Below, piece after piece: positions 45,743 through 55,615 of a DNA stretch of 64,000 bases. The stretch covers positions 20,868,001-20,932,000 of the forward strand of contig JARKIP010000011.1 in the NCBI GenBank assembly GCA_029990175.1, written 5' to 3'. Position 1 is the first letter of the stretch. Each line of letters starts with the position of its first letter. This DNA is from Petunia secreta. Lineage: Eukaryota > Streptophyta > Magnoliopsida > Solanales > Solanaceae. Position numbers and translations under genes: made by a program. The notes under the pieces are model-generated. The model had not been told where the DNA came from. It made no database searches and saw only the letters and a program-made list of their open reading frames with translations.

Positions 45743-46493
45743 TGTTGGGAAGAAACCAAGCAATCCACAATATTGCACGACGAGGTAAAGAGGAAGAATA
45801 CCCAAGTCAAAATACTTCCCACACTATTTGAATAAGAGGAGCAAACCAATCCAAGCACAAATGAAATATGGGGCAGCCACCAACAACAATAATAGCAAGT
45901 AAAGTAATCAAACACACGAGACACCAGATTTACGTGGAAAACCCCTTCAATGTGAAGAGGTAAAAAACCACGAGACCAAAGTCCACCAAAGCTCCACTAA
46001 TCAACAACAAGAGTTACAAATGTTCTCCAAATTGGCCACAAACAAAGTGCCAAACAATGAGCAACAATAGATAAAAGATAGCACCAAAACTAGGGAACAA
46101 AAGGAGAGAAATCACCCAAATTCAGCTACTGTTTGTGGACCAGAAACAGAAGCTACAGATAGCAAAATCCAATCTCCACCGTCCAGATCAAAGAACAGGA
46201 TGTTGAGAACCCCCAGTTCAAATTTCAGCACGATCCAATAGTTAACGAGTTGGGAAACGCAATTTGAAGCGGACTGCCTGAAGCTGAATTTTCTGGAGCA
46301 AAAGAACTAAGCTTTTCTTTTCTCAAACCTCTAAAAACGGCTGCTCTCTTTCTTTTTCTCTCTTGTCTAATTTCAGACCTAAAAAAGGTCTTATTTATAT
46401 GTCTTGACATAGTGGGCTATTTAGGTAAAAGTGGGCTTGGTCCAAAAGGTGCTTTTTATCCACATAGGAAGGGAAATCCCAATAACCCCAACA
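45743..46493 (-). repeat. 5' LTR of the copia element
   Basis: 751 bp, the partner of 40923-41673. It is followed by the second GATTT copy at 46494-46498. Confidence 0.95.
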
Positions 46494-46629
46494 GATTTTG
46501 GACAAAATTATATTTGTGTAACTTAGACAATAGTTGAATGATTTTTGGGTAACAAAAAAAATATAGTGACTTTTGAGTAACAAACATGAAAGTTAGATGA
46601 CCATCCGTGAAATTTACTCTCTTTTCTCT

Positions 46630-47899
46630 TCATATCGTTCTTTGGTATAATATAAACTGGTTAAAAATGATGACATAGTTTACTTGCAACAGTTTTTGGT
46701 TGACGTTAAATAATATGAAGACTATAACTACATATTCTTACGTGTTTTTTTAAAATAATTGTATGCATAAACTGAGATTGAAAGACATTAAGCTCAAAAC
46801 TTATATCCATAGAAAGTTTGACAATATACTAGGCTTTTTAACCACAATTAAGAACCGTTAAACTATCAAAAACTGCGACCTTTGATCAAATGGCACCTTA
46901 ACAATAATCCTAATATACATATAGCTTAGTACTCCATTTAAATGCTCAACTACGATATGTGAGTTAGATGTATGTCACATATACATATTTTATCACAAAT
47001 AAATACTTTAGTATCAAGTAGAGAATTGTGTAAATTAAATTGGTAGCTAGTTATCTATGAAGTTGTGAACTGTGTGTCATATCGTGAGTTTTTCGGTTAT
47101 TAGAAAATAAAAACACAGTAAAGCATCACCTTTGTTATGTATAGCTGTATACTGTATAACCGAACTCTCTATGTTATTAGAACTTGGAAGTGCTGGCTCT
47201 CCATTACACGTACACTTTCCGTTATTCTTCAGGTGAAAATTGATATTCTTTTGAGTTCAAAAGATTTACATTTTTTCTTGTTTTACAGAGGAAGAGGAGA
47301 GAAGTCAACTGAACAACAATGATCTCATTTAAGTTGCTTCATATCACTGCAGTTTTAACTTACCACTTCGTAACCAATAAACTATTTTTGCGGACAGTTG
47401 ATATCACTCCCACCATTTATCTTTACTTGTCTAAATTCACCGAAGTGAAATTCTTAATTTACTTGTCCTTTTAGCAATTCAAGATAAAATTGACTATGTT
47501 CTTTCTAATTTATCTTGATATTAAATATATTGTACTTTTCAAAATCCATTCCCAATTAAATACCTTGTACTATTCAAGTATAATTAATAAAAGTATATTT
47601 GTCAAGTTTAATTTTTTTTTATTTTTTCTTAGTAGGAGTGAAAAGCTGAAAGTGGACAAGTAAATATAAACTGAGGGAGTATTAAAAGTTCTTGATTTAG
47701 ATTTAAGTGTGTATCTAACGAATCCCTATGGCCTTCCTGGGACTGTACGTAAATTAAACAGTTTGGATCAATGTTTGCTAACTTTATTTACTTTACAACA
47801 ATGTGGATAGGTAAAAGGATCATCTGCAATATGTTACCACCTAGCAAGCAATTATTTTAATAGATAAAATTAAAGTAAGAATACATATAATACTTAATC
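46630..47899. other. AT-rich spacer with a Stowaway-like MITE
   Basis: No gene. Apart from the MITE at about 47404-47679, nothing recognisable is seen. It ends at the ACACT target duplication of the Tat element (47900-47904). Confidence 0.45.
47404..47679. mobile_element. Stowaway-like MITE
   Basis: The left end TCACTCCCACCATTTATC and the right end AAATATAAACTGAGGGAG are inverted relatives, and ACTTGTC/GACAAGT follows on the inner side of each. TA lies at 47402-47403 and 47680-47681. Confidence 0.6.
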
Positions 47900-47904
47900 A
47901 CACT

Positions 47905-48461
47905 TGTATGGGCCTAAATCAGTTTAGGTACACAAATCGAATTTCGGATTCGAATATAAACAGATCTTTGTATCAAAGCTTGAATAAACGTATGAAAATG
48001 GACGTAAATGCGTAAAAGTAACTTGATTTCAATATGTGAACGCTGAGTACAAATTTGGGCAGAGTTTCGGTATATATTTCTGAATACCTATTACATAAAA
48101 TGAAATACTATTTATAGGTATAAGCTTTGCCCACGATCTCCACTATCTGCTACCATGTTGTCCCACGATCTTGGTGTGTAGTGGCTGAGAGTGGGGTGAA
48201 GTAGTGGGCTGCAAAGCCGCTTGAACCGAGGGGATCCACCGAGGTGAGAGCTGACGACCTCGGTGGCTTGGCCCTGTTGCTTGACCGAGGTGAAGGTTAC
48301 CGAAGCTCAGCTCACGGCTCGCCTTCGGTGACGCATCCTCGGTTTCAAGGCCTCGGCGACTTGCTCAATCGCTTCGGCAGCTGTTTAGTTGTGACGTGTT
48401 CGGTCGTCTAAGATTTACGTGACCGGGGCAAATCGCCGTGGGTCGATTTTTACCCAATACA
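47905..48461 (-). repeat. 3' LTR of the Tat element
   Basis: 557 bp, plus-strand ends TGTATGGGCC and CCAATACA. It is GC-richer than its surroundings with many CCGAGG motifs. It differs from the other LTR at four bases plus CT missing near 48194. Confidence 0.95.
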
Positions 48462-48462
48462 G

Positions 48463-48482
48463 ATAGTCCCCCCACTCCTCGG
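48463..48482 (-). other. Polypurine tract of the Tat element
   Basis: The minus strand reads CGAGGAGTGGGGGGACTATC directly before the 3' LTR. Confidence 0.7.
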
Positions 48483-48529
48483 TTGCATAACGAGGTAACC
48501 GAGGAGTGGAGTGAAGTTTAGCGGGAAAA

Positions 48530-48720
48530 TGACGTGGCTCGATCTTATCCAAGCGTTTCAAAAATTTGTCAACGGTCCGCATCCCATCAGGTCACTTCTT
48601 GTGGACACGTGGCAATCGTTCATCAATCCTTTGAACTTCCACGCCGAAGTCTTCGCTTCTCCCAACGTTACAATGATGACAGTGACGTCACTTCCCATCG
48701 TCACCCACACCTATAAAAGG
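48530..48720 (+). promoter_or_regulatory. Promoter of the antisense gene: ACGT elements and TATA box
   Basis: TATAAAAGG lies at 48712-48720, 126 bp upstream of the ATG. Upstream are three ACGT-core bZIP-type sites: TGACGTGGC at 48530, ACACGTGGCA (G-box/ABRE-like) at 48605 and the palindrome TGACGTCA at 48683. All lie between the LTR and the gene, outside the LTR promoter. Such sites are known to bind plant bZIP factors in stress and ABA responses. Activity here is inferred. Confidence 0.6.
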
Positions 48721-48845
48721 GATGCTTCATTGAACATTTTCTTCACTTTTCCTTGAACGATCAACAGTGCAAAAAACCCCATAGCGCTAAAAAACCTTTC
48801 CAAGTTTCCGATCAACAGCGAAAACTCAACTTTATTTCTGCCACC

Positions 48846-51639
48846 ATGTCCGCAACAATTTCTAGGCAAGATTCTAGTGATTCTGGCGAGAGAGCCAGAG
48901 CTGATCAATTGGCTGCCATCACCGCTAGTGGTGAATTTGTTGCCACCGTGCCGCCGCTTCAAATGGTAGAGGCGGAGGGCGGTGAGGAGGTGACTTCCGA
49001 CGTCGGCGCCTCTGGGCGGCGTAGGCAAAGAGTTAGGCATGAAATAGCCACTGGAGACGAGGACGTCGGCCTGGAGGAAGAAGATGTTGCACATGGAGAA
49101 GAAAGCGCCGAGGGCGATGAAGCCGTGGACGGAGGCGAAGGTGTAAACGCCGAGGGGGGATCCTCGGGGCCTCAATCCCCTTGGAGCAAGAGCAAGAGCC
49201 AAATCAGATCATTCCCTCCCATTTTGATAATAGCAAGGATTTGAAGCTCCAAGCTCAAACAGCCGAGCAGGAGGAGAAGAACCGGAATATCCCCTTGGAC
49301 ACTACCTCGACGCGCATTACCCAAGCTCACGTTGAGAGGGTTCGGAGGGAATGCCAATTTGCGCCCGAGGTGAAAGTGATCGTCCCTGATCCAACGAGCC
49401 GGGTATGCCATAATATTGAAGGGTATTCTTTTGTCTATACCTACCCTTTCACCCTCGGCTTCTCTCTTCCTGTTCACAAGGTCATTGATGACTTTTGCCG
49501 GGCTTATAACTTGTGCTTGGCTCAACTTGGCCCCGGTGTCTGGAGGGTGGTCCAATGCATGGACTGGTTGAGCAAGACGGCCGGGGTCGATTTCACCTTC
49601 CAGCACCTTATCTCACTCTACTACCCCTATTTTCACAAGGCTGGGGTCGTAGCGCTAAATAACCGAGGCAAATTTGCCCTACTTCATAAGAGCGAAGACC
49701 ATGGGGACCGAGGCTGGTGTGATCGGTACATTTTGCTGGAAACGAAGGTTTTATCCGCCGAGCCAAATTTCCCCGAACGGTGGAATAATACGCGTAAGTG
49801 CCCTTCTTCTTACATCTTACTCCTCGGTGATTATGTATACTTTACTGACCTCGTTTCTCCATTGCTTCTTCAGCTAACAAGGTGGACATCATGCCCCCGG
49901 CAGGTTTAACTGCATGGGTCAAAGCGATGACCGGGGCTCTCAAACGCCACCGAGAGGACGTGGATGAAAATGGCTGCCGAATTCGGCTGGCGATGCAAGA
50001 GGCACGGTGAGTTTTGGGCAATAACTTTTACGTGAATTGCTTCGGGATTTTGACCCTGTTTGTCTGATTTTCTTTCCCTCGGTGCTAGGTTTTCCAAACC
50101 GTGCTATCAACACTAAAAAGAGTAAGAAGAAGAAGAAGGAGGAGAAAAAGAAGGATGGAGAAGAGACCGAGTCAGATGATGATCTGGCTGCGGTGGCGGG
50201 AGAATATAAGGGCTTGAAGGCTTCCAAGCCTTTAAAAACATCCAAGGGAGCCCCCGATCAAGGGACCTCCAAAGGTAACGTTTCTCCTCGGTCCATGTCG
50301 TGAATTACCATACCTTTTCCGTTTTCTTACTTTTTTAACTTTTCCCTTGATCGCAGGTGTGAAGCGGAAGAGGGCTACCTCGAAAAAGCCATCCCGCTCG
50401 GTGACCCCTCGTACCGAGGTGGAGATTCCTCGCCAGCCCGAGGCGCCTGCTGAAAGACGCCGAGGATTAGTGGATGAGCCCGAGGATGAAGCTTTTGGGA
50501 TTTGGACTCAAAGGGAAGTTGATGTCATCGATCTCGAGGGCCAAGAACCCGAATCCGCCTCTGCTGCAGAAAAAGCCAAGGGCAAGGCTAAAGTCACCGA
50601 GGCGGATGCTGCTGCATTCGTTGGAGAGGCTGGCACCGGGTCAATGAGAGCACACTCCGAACCCGCGAGGATTTCTTCCTCGGTGGGGTCTTATCGGAAA
50701 CTTGAGGTGCCAATCTCTTCAAATCTGCTTGGCTGCAGCCCCGAGGACCTTTTTAGGCTTACACCTTTGCTAGGGCCAACCGAAGATAGGCTCATGCAAG
50801 AGTTTACTTCTGGCCAGTTATACAGTACCCTGGCCTCCAACGCAGTAAGGGTAAGTTTCGTCATACTTGAAACTCAAAGAGACCAAAGAATTTAACTCGT
50901 CTTTACCTTCGGGTTATTTTTGACTTCGGTTTGTTTGATCTTTGCTTAGACCTTCATCCTTTCTCTGAAAGCCATCGAGGTTGAGTCCTCGAGGACTGCC
51001 GAAGTTCGGCGCGTGGCTCGCCTATGGGATCAGCAAAAGGATAAATTCAATGCCCAGATAGCTTTGCTGAAAGCTGATCTAGCCAAGTCCCAGGCCGATC
51101 TTCGCGAAGCCGAGGCGAATTCCGAAGCCAAGATTAAGATCCTCCGTGATGATTTTGAAGCTGAATGCTCGAGGTTGGCTGAAGAAGTCGCGAGGTTGGA
51201 TGATGAGCTGTCCCGAACCAAAAACGAGGCTGTGAATATGGCCAAGAAGCACCATGAGCAGTTGAAAGATCACTTGCTTCATATTAAGAAGTTAGAGGGC
51301 GAAGCTTTCAAACTTTCAGCTAAGGATGCTCAGATTGCGGCCCTGAAGGATGAGATCGCTGATCGAAAAGATAGGGCTGCACTTAAGGTGAAAAGGGCCG
51401 AACTGGACAAGCGGTGGGCCATTATCAAGTCTCGGCTAAGGCTGCTCAAGCGATGTCGCGCCGGGGAGATTGATCTGGATGACGAGATTGCCAAAGCCGA
51501 GGTGAAATCAGTGAAGCTTCGAGCGGTGGTGAAGATGAAGAGGAAGATGAAGATGCCGAGGGGGGCTCCGAGGATGGAGGTGATTCTCCCGAGGCGTAAG
51601 TCGCTTATAGAACTTCTTTGTAAGCCTTCGGGCTTTTAG
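48846..51639 (+). pseudogene. Antisense gene of the Tat element: multi-exon, 'putative gypsy-type transposon' domain and coiled coil
   Basis: The start ATG at 48846 lies in GCCACCATG, an ideal context. Exons by GT/AG signals: 48846-49793, 49874-50006, 50089-50274, 50357-50850, 50950-51639. Exon 1 has a Glu-rich N-terminus, then a globular domain (about 49340-49780: TYPFTLGFSLPVHKVIDDF, LAQLGPGVWRVVQCMDWL) that resembles Pfam Transposase_28. Exons 3-4 encode Lys-rich stretches (KKSKKKKKEEKKK, VKRKRATSKKPSR) that look like nuclear-localisation signals. The last exon is a long coiled coil (AQIALLKADLAKSQADLREA and on). A frame change near 49175, an out-of-phase join of exons 2-3 and an acidic tail in another frame after about 51500 show decay. 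The role is unknown. It is transcribed against gag-pol. Confidence 0.75.
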
Positions 51640-52303
51640 GTTTGGACTTTCCAACCTTCGGGTCATTTTTGAATGTAAATGTTCAGCCTTCGGGCCTTTA
51701 ATGAAAGTTTTGCATCTTTACTTCGTGTGATGGTTTTTTACATATACCGAACACTTTGATTTGTATTTTGATGTTTGCTTGCAAGACTTTAAGTAGAATT
51801 TGACCGATGCAAACTTAGGACGACGTCTCGCCCTCGAGTCGATGCATTGCGCGGCTTAAAAATGTAAGGTTCACACAGATAAAATGAGTGCAAACGAAGT
51901 CATTTTATTGATATCGGCGAGCCAAAGGCTATGTACAAAGAACCAAGTCGGGGCGGACCTTGGGTAAAAAAAAAAGTAAAAACAAAAACATGACGCTATC
52001 GGGCTAATTACAATGCACTAAATCTAATCCTCGGGCATCAGTCCCCGGTTGTCGGATAGATAAGCTTCGGTTGGGAGGCTCGATGTCGACCTCGCTATCA
52101 ACCCCTTCTCACTCCCCCCCAGTGTTCGGTTGTGAATCTTGATGAAGATCCGAGCAATGGAATCGGTTCGGTTCGCTTCCTGAAAAGGTCAAGCAAAAAG
52201 ATGGAATGAGGAGTAAGTTGGTACATTGTCTATCAATGCCATGGGAGCGCTGTTCGGCTCGGGGCTATTTAAATTAAGAAGAATTGAAAGATATTTACCT
52301 CGG

Positions 52304-53443
52304 CTAAAAGTAATATCGCTTCAGGTGAGAGACATTCCAATTCAGAGGTTCGGGTTCGCCTTGAAGAGACTCGATTTGATAAGAGCCTTTTCCAACGATT
52401 GCTTTGACCCTGTAGGGTCCTTCCCAATTTGCAATAAGCTTCCCCCCGTTGTCCTCCTTTGTTGATTGGTTAACAGTTTTCAACACATAATCTCCCACCT
52501 TGAAATCTCTGAATTTAGCTTTTCTGTTGAGGTAAGCCTCGATCTGCCTTTTTTGGGCAGCAAGCCTAACCAAAGCTAATTCTCTCTTTTCTTCGAGCAA
52601 GTCTAGCTCAATGCGCATCGCCTCTTGATTGGCATCTTCGGTTGTATGAGCGTATCGAAGGCTTGGTTCGCCCACTTCTACTGGGATGAGAGAATCCATG
52701 CCATAAGCTAGTGAAAAGGGAGTCTCACCGGTGCTGTTCTTCTCAGTTGTTCGCATGGCCCACAACACCCCGGGCAGCTCCTCGGGCCAAGGACCTTTCT
52801 TCTCATTGAGTCGCTTCTTCAAATTTTCGATTATGATCCTGTTTGAAGACTCAGCTTGGCCATTAGCACTTGGGTGATATGGAGTCGAGGCGATTCTTTT
52901 GATCCCCCATTGTTTGAAGAAATCGGTGATGGCTGCCCACATGAATTGTTTGCCATTGTCACAAGCGATTTCTTTTGGGACACCGAACCTATAGATGATA
53001 TTCTTTCTAATGAAGTCGATCGCTTGCTTTTGCTTTACTTCGGTGAGAGCAGCCGCTTCCACCCATTTTGTAAAGTAATCGGTCAACACTAAGATAAAAC
53101 GAACACCACCTTTTCCTTTGGGCAACGGTCCCACGACATCCATTCCCCATTTCATGAAGGGCCACGGTGATACCACCGAATGAAGAGGCTCGGCCTGCTG
53201 GTGAATCATCGGTCCGTGGCGCTGGCATTGATCACATTTTTGCACGAAGGCCTTCACATCAGCACTTATTGTGGGCCAATAATACCCAGCTCTTAGCAAT
53301 TTACGCACTAAGGACTTTGCCCCCGAATGGTTGCCACATTCGCCTTCGTGCACTTCAGCCATCACATATCTTGCCTCATCAGGGCCCAAGCATTTGGCCA
53401 TCGGGCCGCAATACAGTCTTTTGTATAAATTGCCTTCGATCAA
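52304..53443 (-). CDS. Tat integrase
   Basis: This continues pol in the same phase after the TGA. The zinc-binding region has EVHEGECGNHSG and VQKCDQCQRH. The catalytic core has GMDVVGPLP, IACDNGKQF (usually DNGPQF) and NGQAESSNR, giving the DDE residues. The C-terminal part (KVGDYVLKTVNQ; GPYRVKAIVGKGSYQI) is the usual gypsy C-terminal domain, with no chromodomain. It would join element cDNA to the chromosome. It is complete to its stop at 52304, about 0.66 kb from the 3' end of the convergent antisense gene. Confidence 0.93.
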   Translation of the reverse strand: MIEGNLYKRLYCGPMAKCLGPDEARYVMAEVHEGECGNHSGAKSLVRKLLRAGYYWPTISADVKAFVQKCDQCQRHGPMIHQQAEPLHSVVSPWPFMKWGMDVVGPLPKGKGGVRFILVLTDYFTKWVEAAALTEVKQKQAIDFIRKNIIYRFGVPKEIACDNGKQFMWAAITDFFKQWGIKRIASTPYHPSANGQAESSNRIIIENLKKRLNEKKGPWPEELPGVLWAMRTTEKNSTGETPFSLAYGMDSLIPVEVGEPSLRYAHTTEDANQEAMRIELDLLEEKRELALVRLAAQKRQIEAYLNRKAKFRDFKVGDYVLKTVNQSTKEDNGGKLIANWEGPYRVKAIVGKGSYQIESLQGEPEPLNWNVSHLKRYYF

Positions 53444-53485
53444 GTGATACGAGGCCGCTTGAGTTCTCAGCTTCCTTGCTTCTTT

Positions 53486-55441
53486 TCAGATGAATTTGCT
53501 TCGCCAATCCCAACGATTATCCACGGAATTAACTTGTAATTTCATCTCCCTCATTTGTGCTGATAACAATCGAACCACCGAGTCAGTCCCCGAGTGGGCT
53601 TCATCGATTGCCGAACCTAGATTTGCCAAGGCATCAGCCTCGGTGTTCTCCTCTCGAGGTATTTGCTTAATCTGCCATTCTTGGAATTGTGTTAAAATCC
53701 TTTGTGCTCGATCCAAGTATAGCTGCATTCTGGGCTCTCGAGCCGTATAATCACCGAGGACTTGGTTGACCACCAATTGTGAATCGCACCTTAGTTCAAT
53801 TCTTTCAACCCCCATTTCTTTAGCTAGCTCTAAGCCTGCTAGAGCTGCTTCATACTCTGCTTCGTTGTTGGTTACTTTTTTTAACCGAACCGAATGCCTG
53901 ATCTTCTCCCCGGTGGGTGCCCTCAGTACAATGCCTAGCCCCGAACCCTTTGAATTTGTTGCCCCATCGGTGTGCAGTACCCACAATCCCGAAGGGGATC
54001 CTTTTGCCATGGAATTCTCCTTTTCCGCCTCGGGTAGAATTCCAATGCTAAAATCAGCCACGAAGTCTGCCAAGACTTGGGACTTAATGGCTGTTCGAGG
54101 TTGATAAGTGATGTCATATTCGCTTAGCTCAACCGCCCATTTGGACAATCTCCCCGACAACTCTGGCTTATGCAATATATTTCTCAAGGGGAAGGTTGTA
54201 ACTACTGCTATTGGATGGCATTGAAAGTAGGGGCGCAGTTTTCGAGCAGTAATTAGTAAGGCAAGAGCTAGTTTTTCCAAGTGTGGATACCTGGTTTCGG
54301 CATCGAGGAGTGTCTTGCTTACATAATAGATGGGCTGCTGCTTGCCATCTTCCTCTCGAACCAGCACCGCACTGACTGATACTTCGGACACTGCTAAATA
54401 TACCAGCAATGTCTCTCCTTCCTTTGGCTTGGCAAGCAACGGTGCGTTAGCCAAGTACTGCTTCAGATCTTTCAACGCTTGTTTACACTCCGGTGTCCAC
54501 TCGAAGTGATTGTTCTTTCTCAGAACGGAGAAGAAGTTGTGGCATCGCTCCGAGGACCTTGAGATAAAGCGACTCAAGGCAGCAACTCGGCCAGTTAAGC
54601 GTTGAACCTCCTTTACCCCGGTTAACTCCTCGGGGATTTCTTCAATGGCTCTGATTTTATCTGGGTTGGCTTCGATTCCCCGTTCGGAGACAATAAAACC
54701 TAAGAATTTGCCTGATCCTACGCCGAAGGCGCACTTCTCAGGGTTCAGTTTCATCCCATATTGTCTCAATACGGCAAAAGCTTCCCTCAGATGAGTCAAA
54801 TGATCCTCGATTTGGATCGATTTGACGAGCATATCGTCTATGTAGACCTCCATAGACTTTCCGATGTACTCTTTAAACATGCGACACACCAACCTTTGGT
54901 ATGTCGCCCCGGCGTTCTTTAGACCGAAGGGCATTACTTTATAACAGAAGGTACCTCGGTCTGTGATGAACGAGGTTTTCTCTTCGTCCTTCGGGTCCAT
55001 GAGAATTTGGTTGTACCCCGAGTATGCATCTAGAAAAGTTAATAGTTTATGTCCAGTCGTGGAGTCTATTAACCTGTCAATTTGTGGTAGTGGATATGAA
55101 TCTTTGGGGCAAGCTTTGTTCAAGTCAGTGTAATCCACGCACATTCTCCACTTGCCATTTTTCTTTGGCACCACCACAACATTGGCCAACCACTCAGGGT
55201 ACTTCACTTCTCTGATGAAACCATTTTCTTGCAGTTTCGTGGTTTCGTCTTCGATTGCCTTCTTTTTGACCCCGGCGTGAGGCCTTTTCTTCTGTTTCAC
55301 CGGGGTAAACTTTGGGTCTACAGTCAATTTGTGGGTCATGATCTCCGGATCGATACCCGTCATGTCTGAGTGCGACCAAGCAAAACAATCGTGGTTGGAC
55401 TTCAAAACTTCTATTATTGCTTTTTTCGACTCCGGGTCCAA
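53486..55441 (-). CDS. Tat reverse transcriptase, RNase H and archaeal-type RNase H
   Basis: The listed frame starts at the first Met; translation by readthrough would start 58 codons upstream at 55615. Reverse transcriptase: WLANVVVVPKKNGKWRMCVD, FLDAYSGYNQI, MPFGLKNAGATYQRL and the catalytic YIDD at residues 200-203. The usual gypsy RNase H follows (KQQPIYYVSKTL). A second RNase H of archaeal type lies at about 485-610, with LHTDGATNSKGSGLGIVL, NNEAEYEAALAGLELA, RCDSQLVVNQV and ENTEADALANLGS; this is the Tat-lineage marker. The frame ends at a TGA (53488-53486) before integrase, in the same phase, probably a mutation. Confidence 0.93.
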   Translation of the reverse strand: MDPESKKAIIEVLKSNHDCFAWSHSDMTGIDPEIMTHKLTVDPKFTPVKQKKRPHAGVKKKAIEDETTKLQENGFIREVKYPEWLANVVVVPKKNGKWRMCVDYTDLNKACPKDSYPLPQIDRLIDSTTGHKLLTFLDAYSGYNQILMDPKDEEKTSFITDRGTFCYKVMPFGLKNAGATYQRLVCRMFKEYIGKSMEVYIDDMLVKSIQIEDHLTHLREAFAVLRQYGMKLNPEKCAFGVGSGKFLGFIVSERGIEANPDKIRAIEEIPEELTGVKEVQRLTGRVAALSRFISRSSERCHNFFSVLRKNNHFEWTPECKQALKDLKQYLANAPLLAKPKEGETLLVYLAVSEVSVSAVLVREEDGKQQPIYYVSKTLLDAETRYPHLEKLALALLITARKLRPYFQCHPIAVVTTFPLRNILHKPELSGRLSKWAVELSEYDITYQPRTAIKSQVLADFVADFSIGILPEAEKENSMAKGSPSGLWVLHTDGATNSKGSGLGIVLRAPTGEKIRHSVRLKKVTNNEAEYEAALAGLELAKEMGVERIELRCDSQLVVNQVLGDYTAREPRMQLYLDRAQRILTQFQEWQIKQIPREENTEADALANLGSAIDEAHSGTDSVVRLLSAQMREMKLQVNSVDNRWDWRSKFI

Positions 55442-55615
55442 CTCCGAACCGACAAATACCTTCCTATCGGGGAAATCTTTCGATAGAGTGAAAGACTCTA
55501 ACTCTTCAATAGTTGAGTCCTCGGCCTTTTGCTTCCGAGGCTCTTGAACACAAGCTGGAAGTTTTTCGTCTCCTCCTCGGGCGTCCTCCCCGCTTGACCC
55601 CGAACCCTGTAGTTG

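Larger units (their letters stand above)
40923..46493 (-). mobile_element. Ty1/copia retrotransposon (Tork-like), young, with identical LTRs
   Basis: The LTRs at 40923-41673 and 45743-46493 are each 751 bp and I found no difference between them by eye. The target duplication is a perfect GATTT on both sides. Reading on the minus strand, the order is primer site for initiator tRNA-Met, gag, protease, integrase, reverse transcriptase, RNase H and a polypurine tract, the copia order. Gag has two single-base losses and pol one in-frame amber, so this copy could not make its own proteins. The Tork affiliation rests on gag and integrase motifs and is moderately sure. Confidence 0.95.
40164..46620. 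mobile_element. Small non-autonomous MULE interrupted by a copia element
   Basis: The left end GAGTAAATTTCATAGATAGT and its inverted partner at 46500-46620 match over about 120 bp (shared CAACTTTCATGTTTG, TTACACAAA, AATTTTGTCC). The 9-bp direct repeat CTTTTCTCT lies directly outside both ends (40155-40163 and 46621-46629), the target duplication expected for Mutator transposition. Without the 5.57-kb copia insertion the element would be about 0.88 kb, with no coding capacity seen. The copia element sits at the inner edge of the right repeat. Confidence 0.8.
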
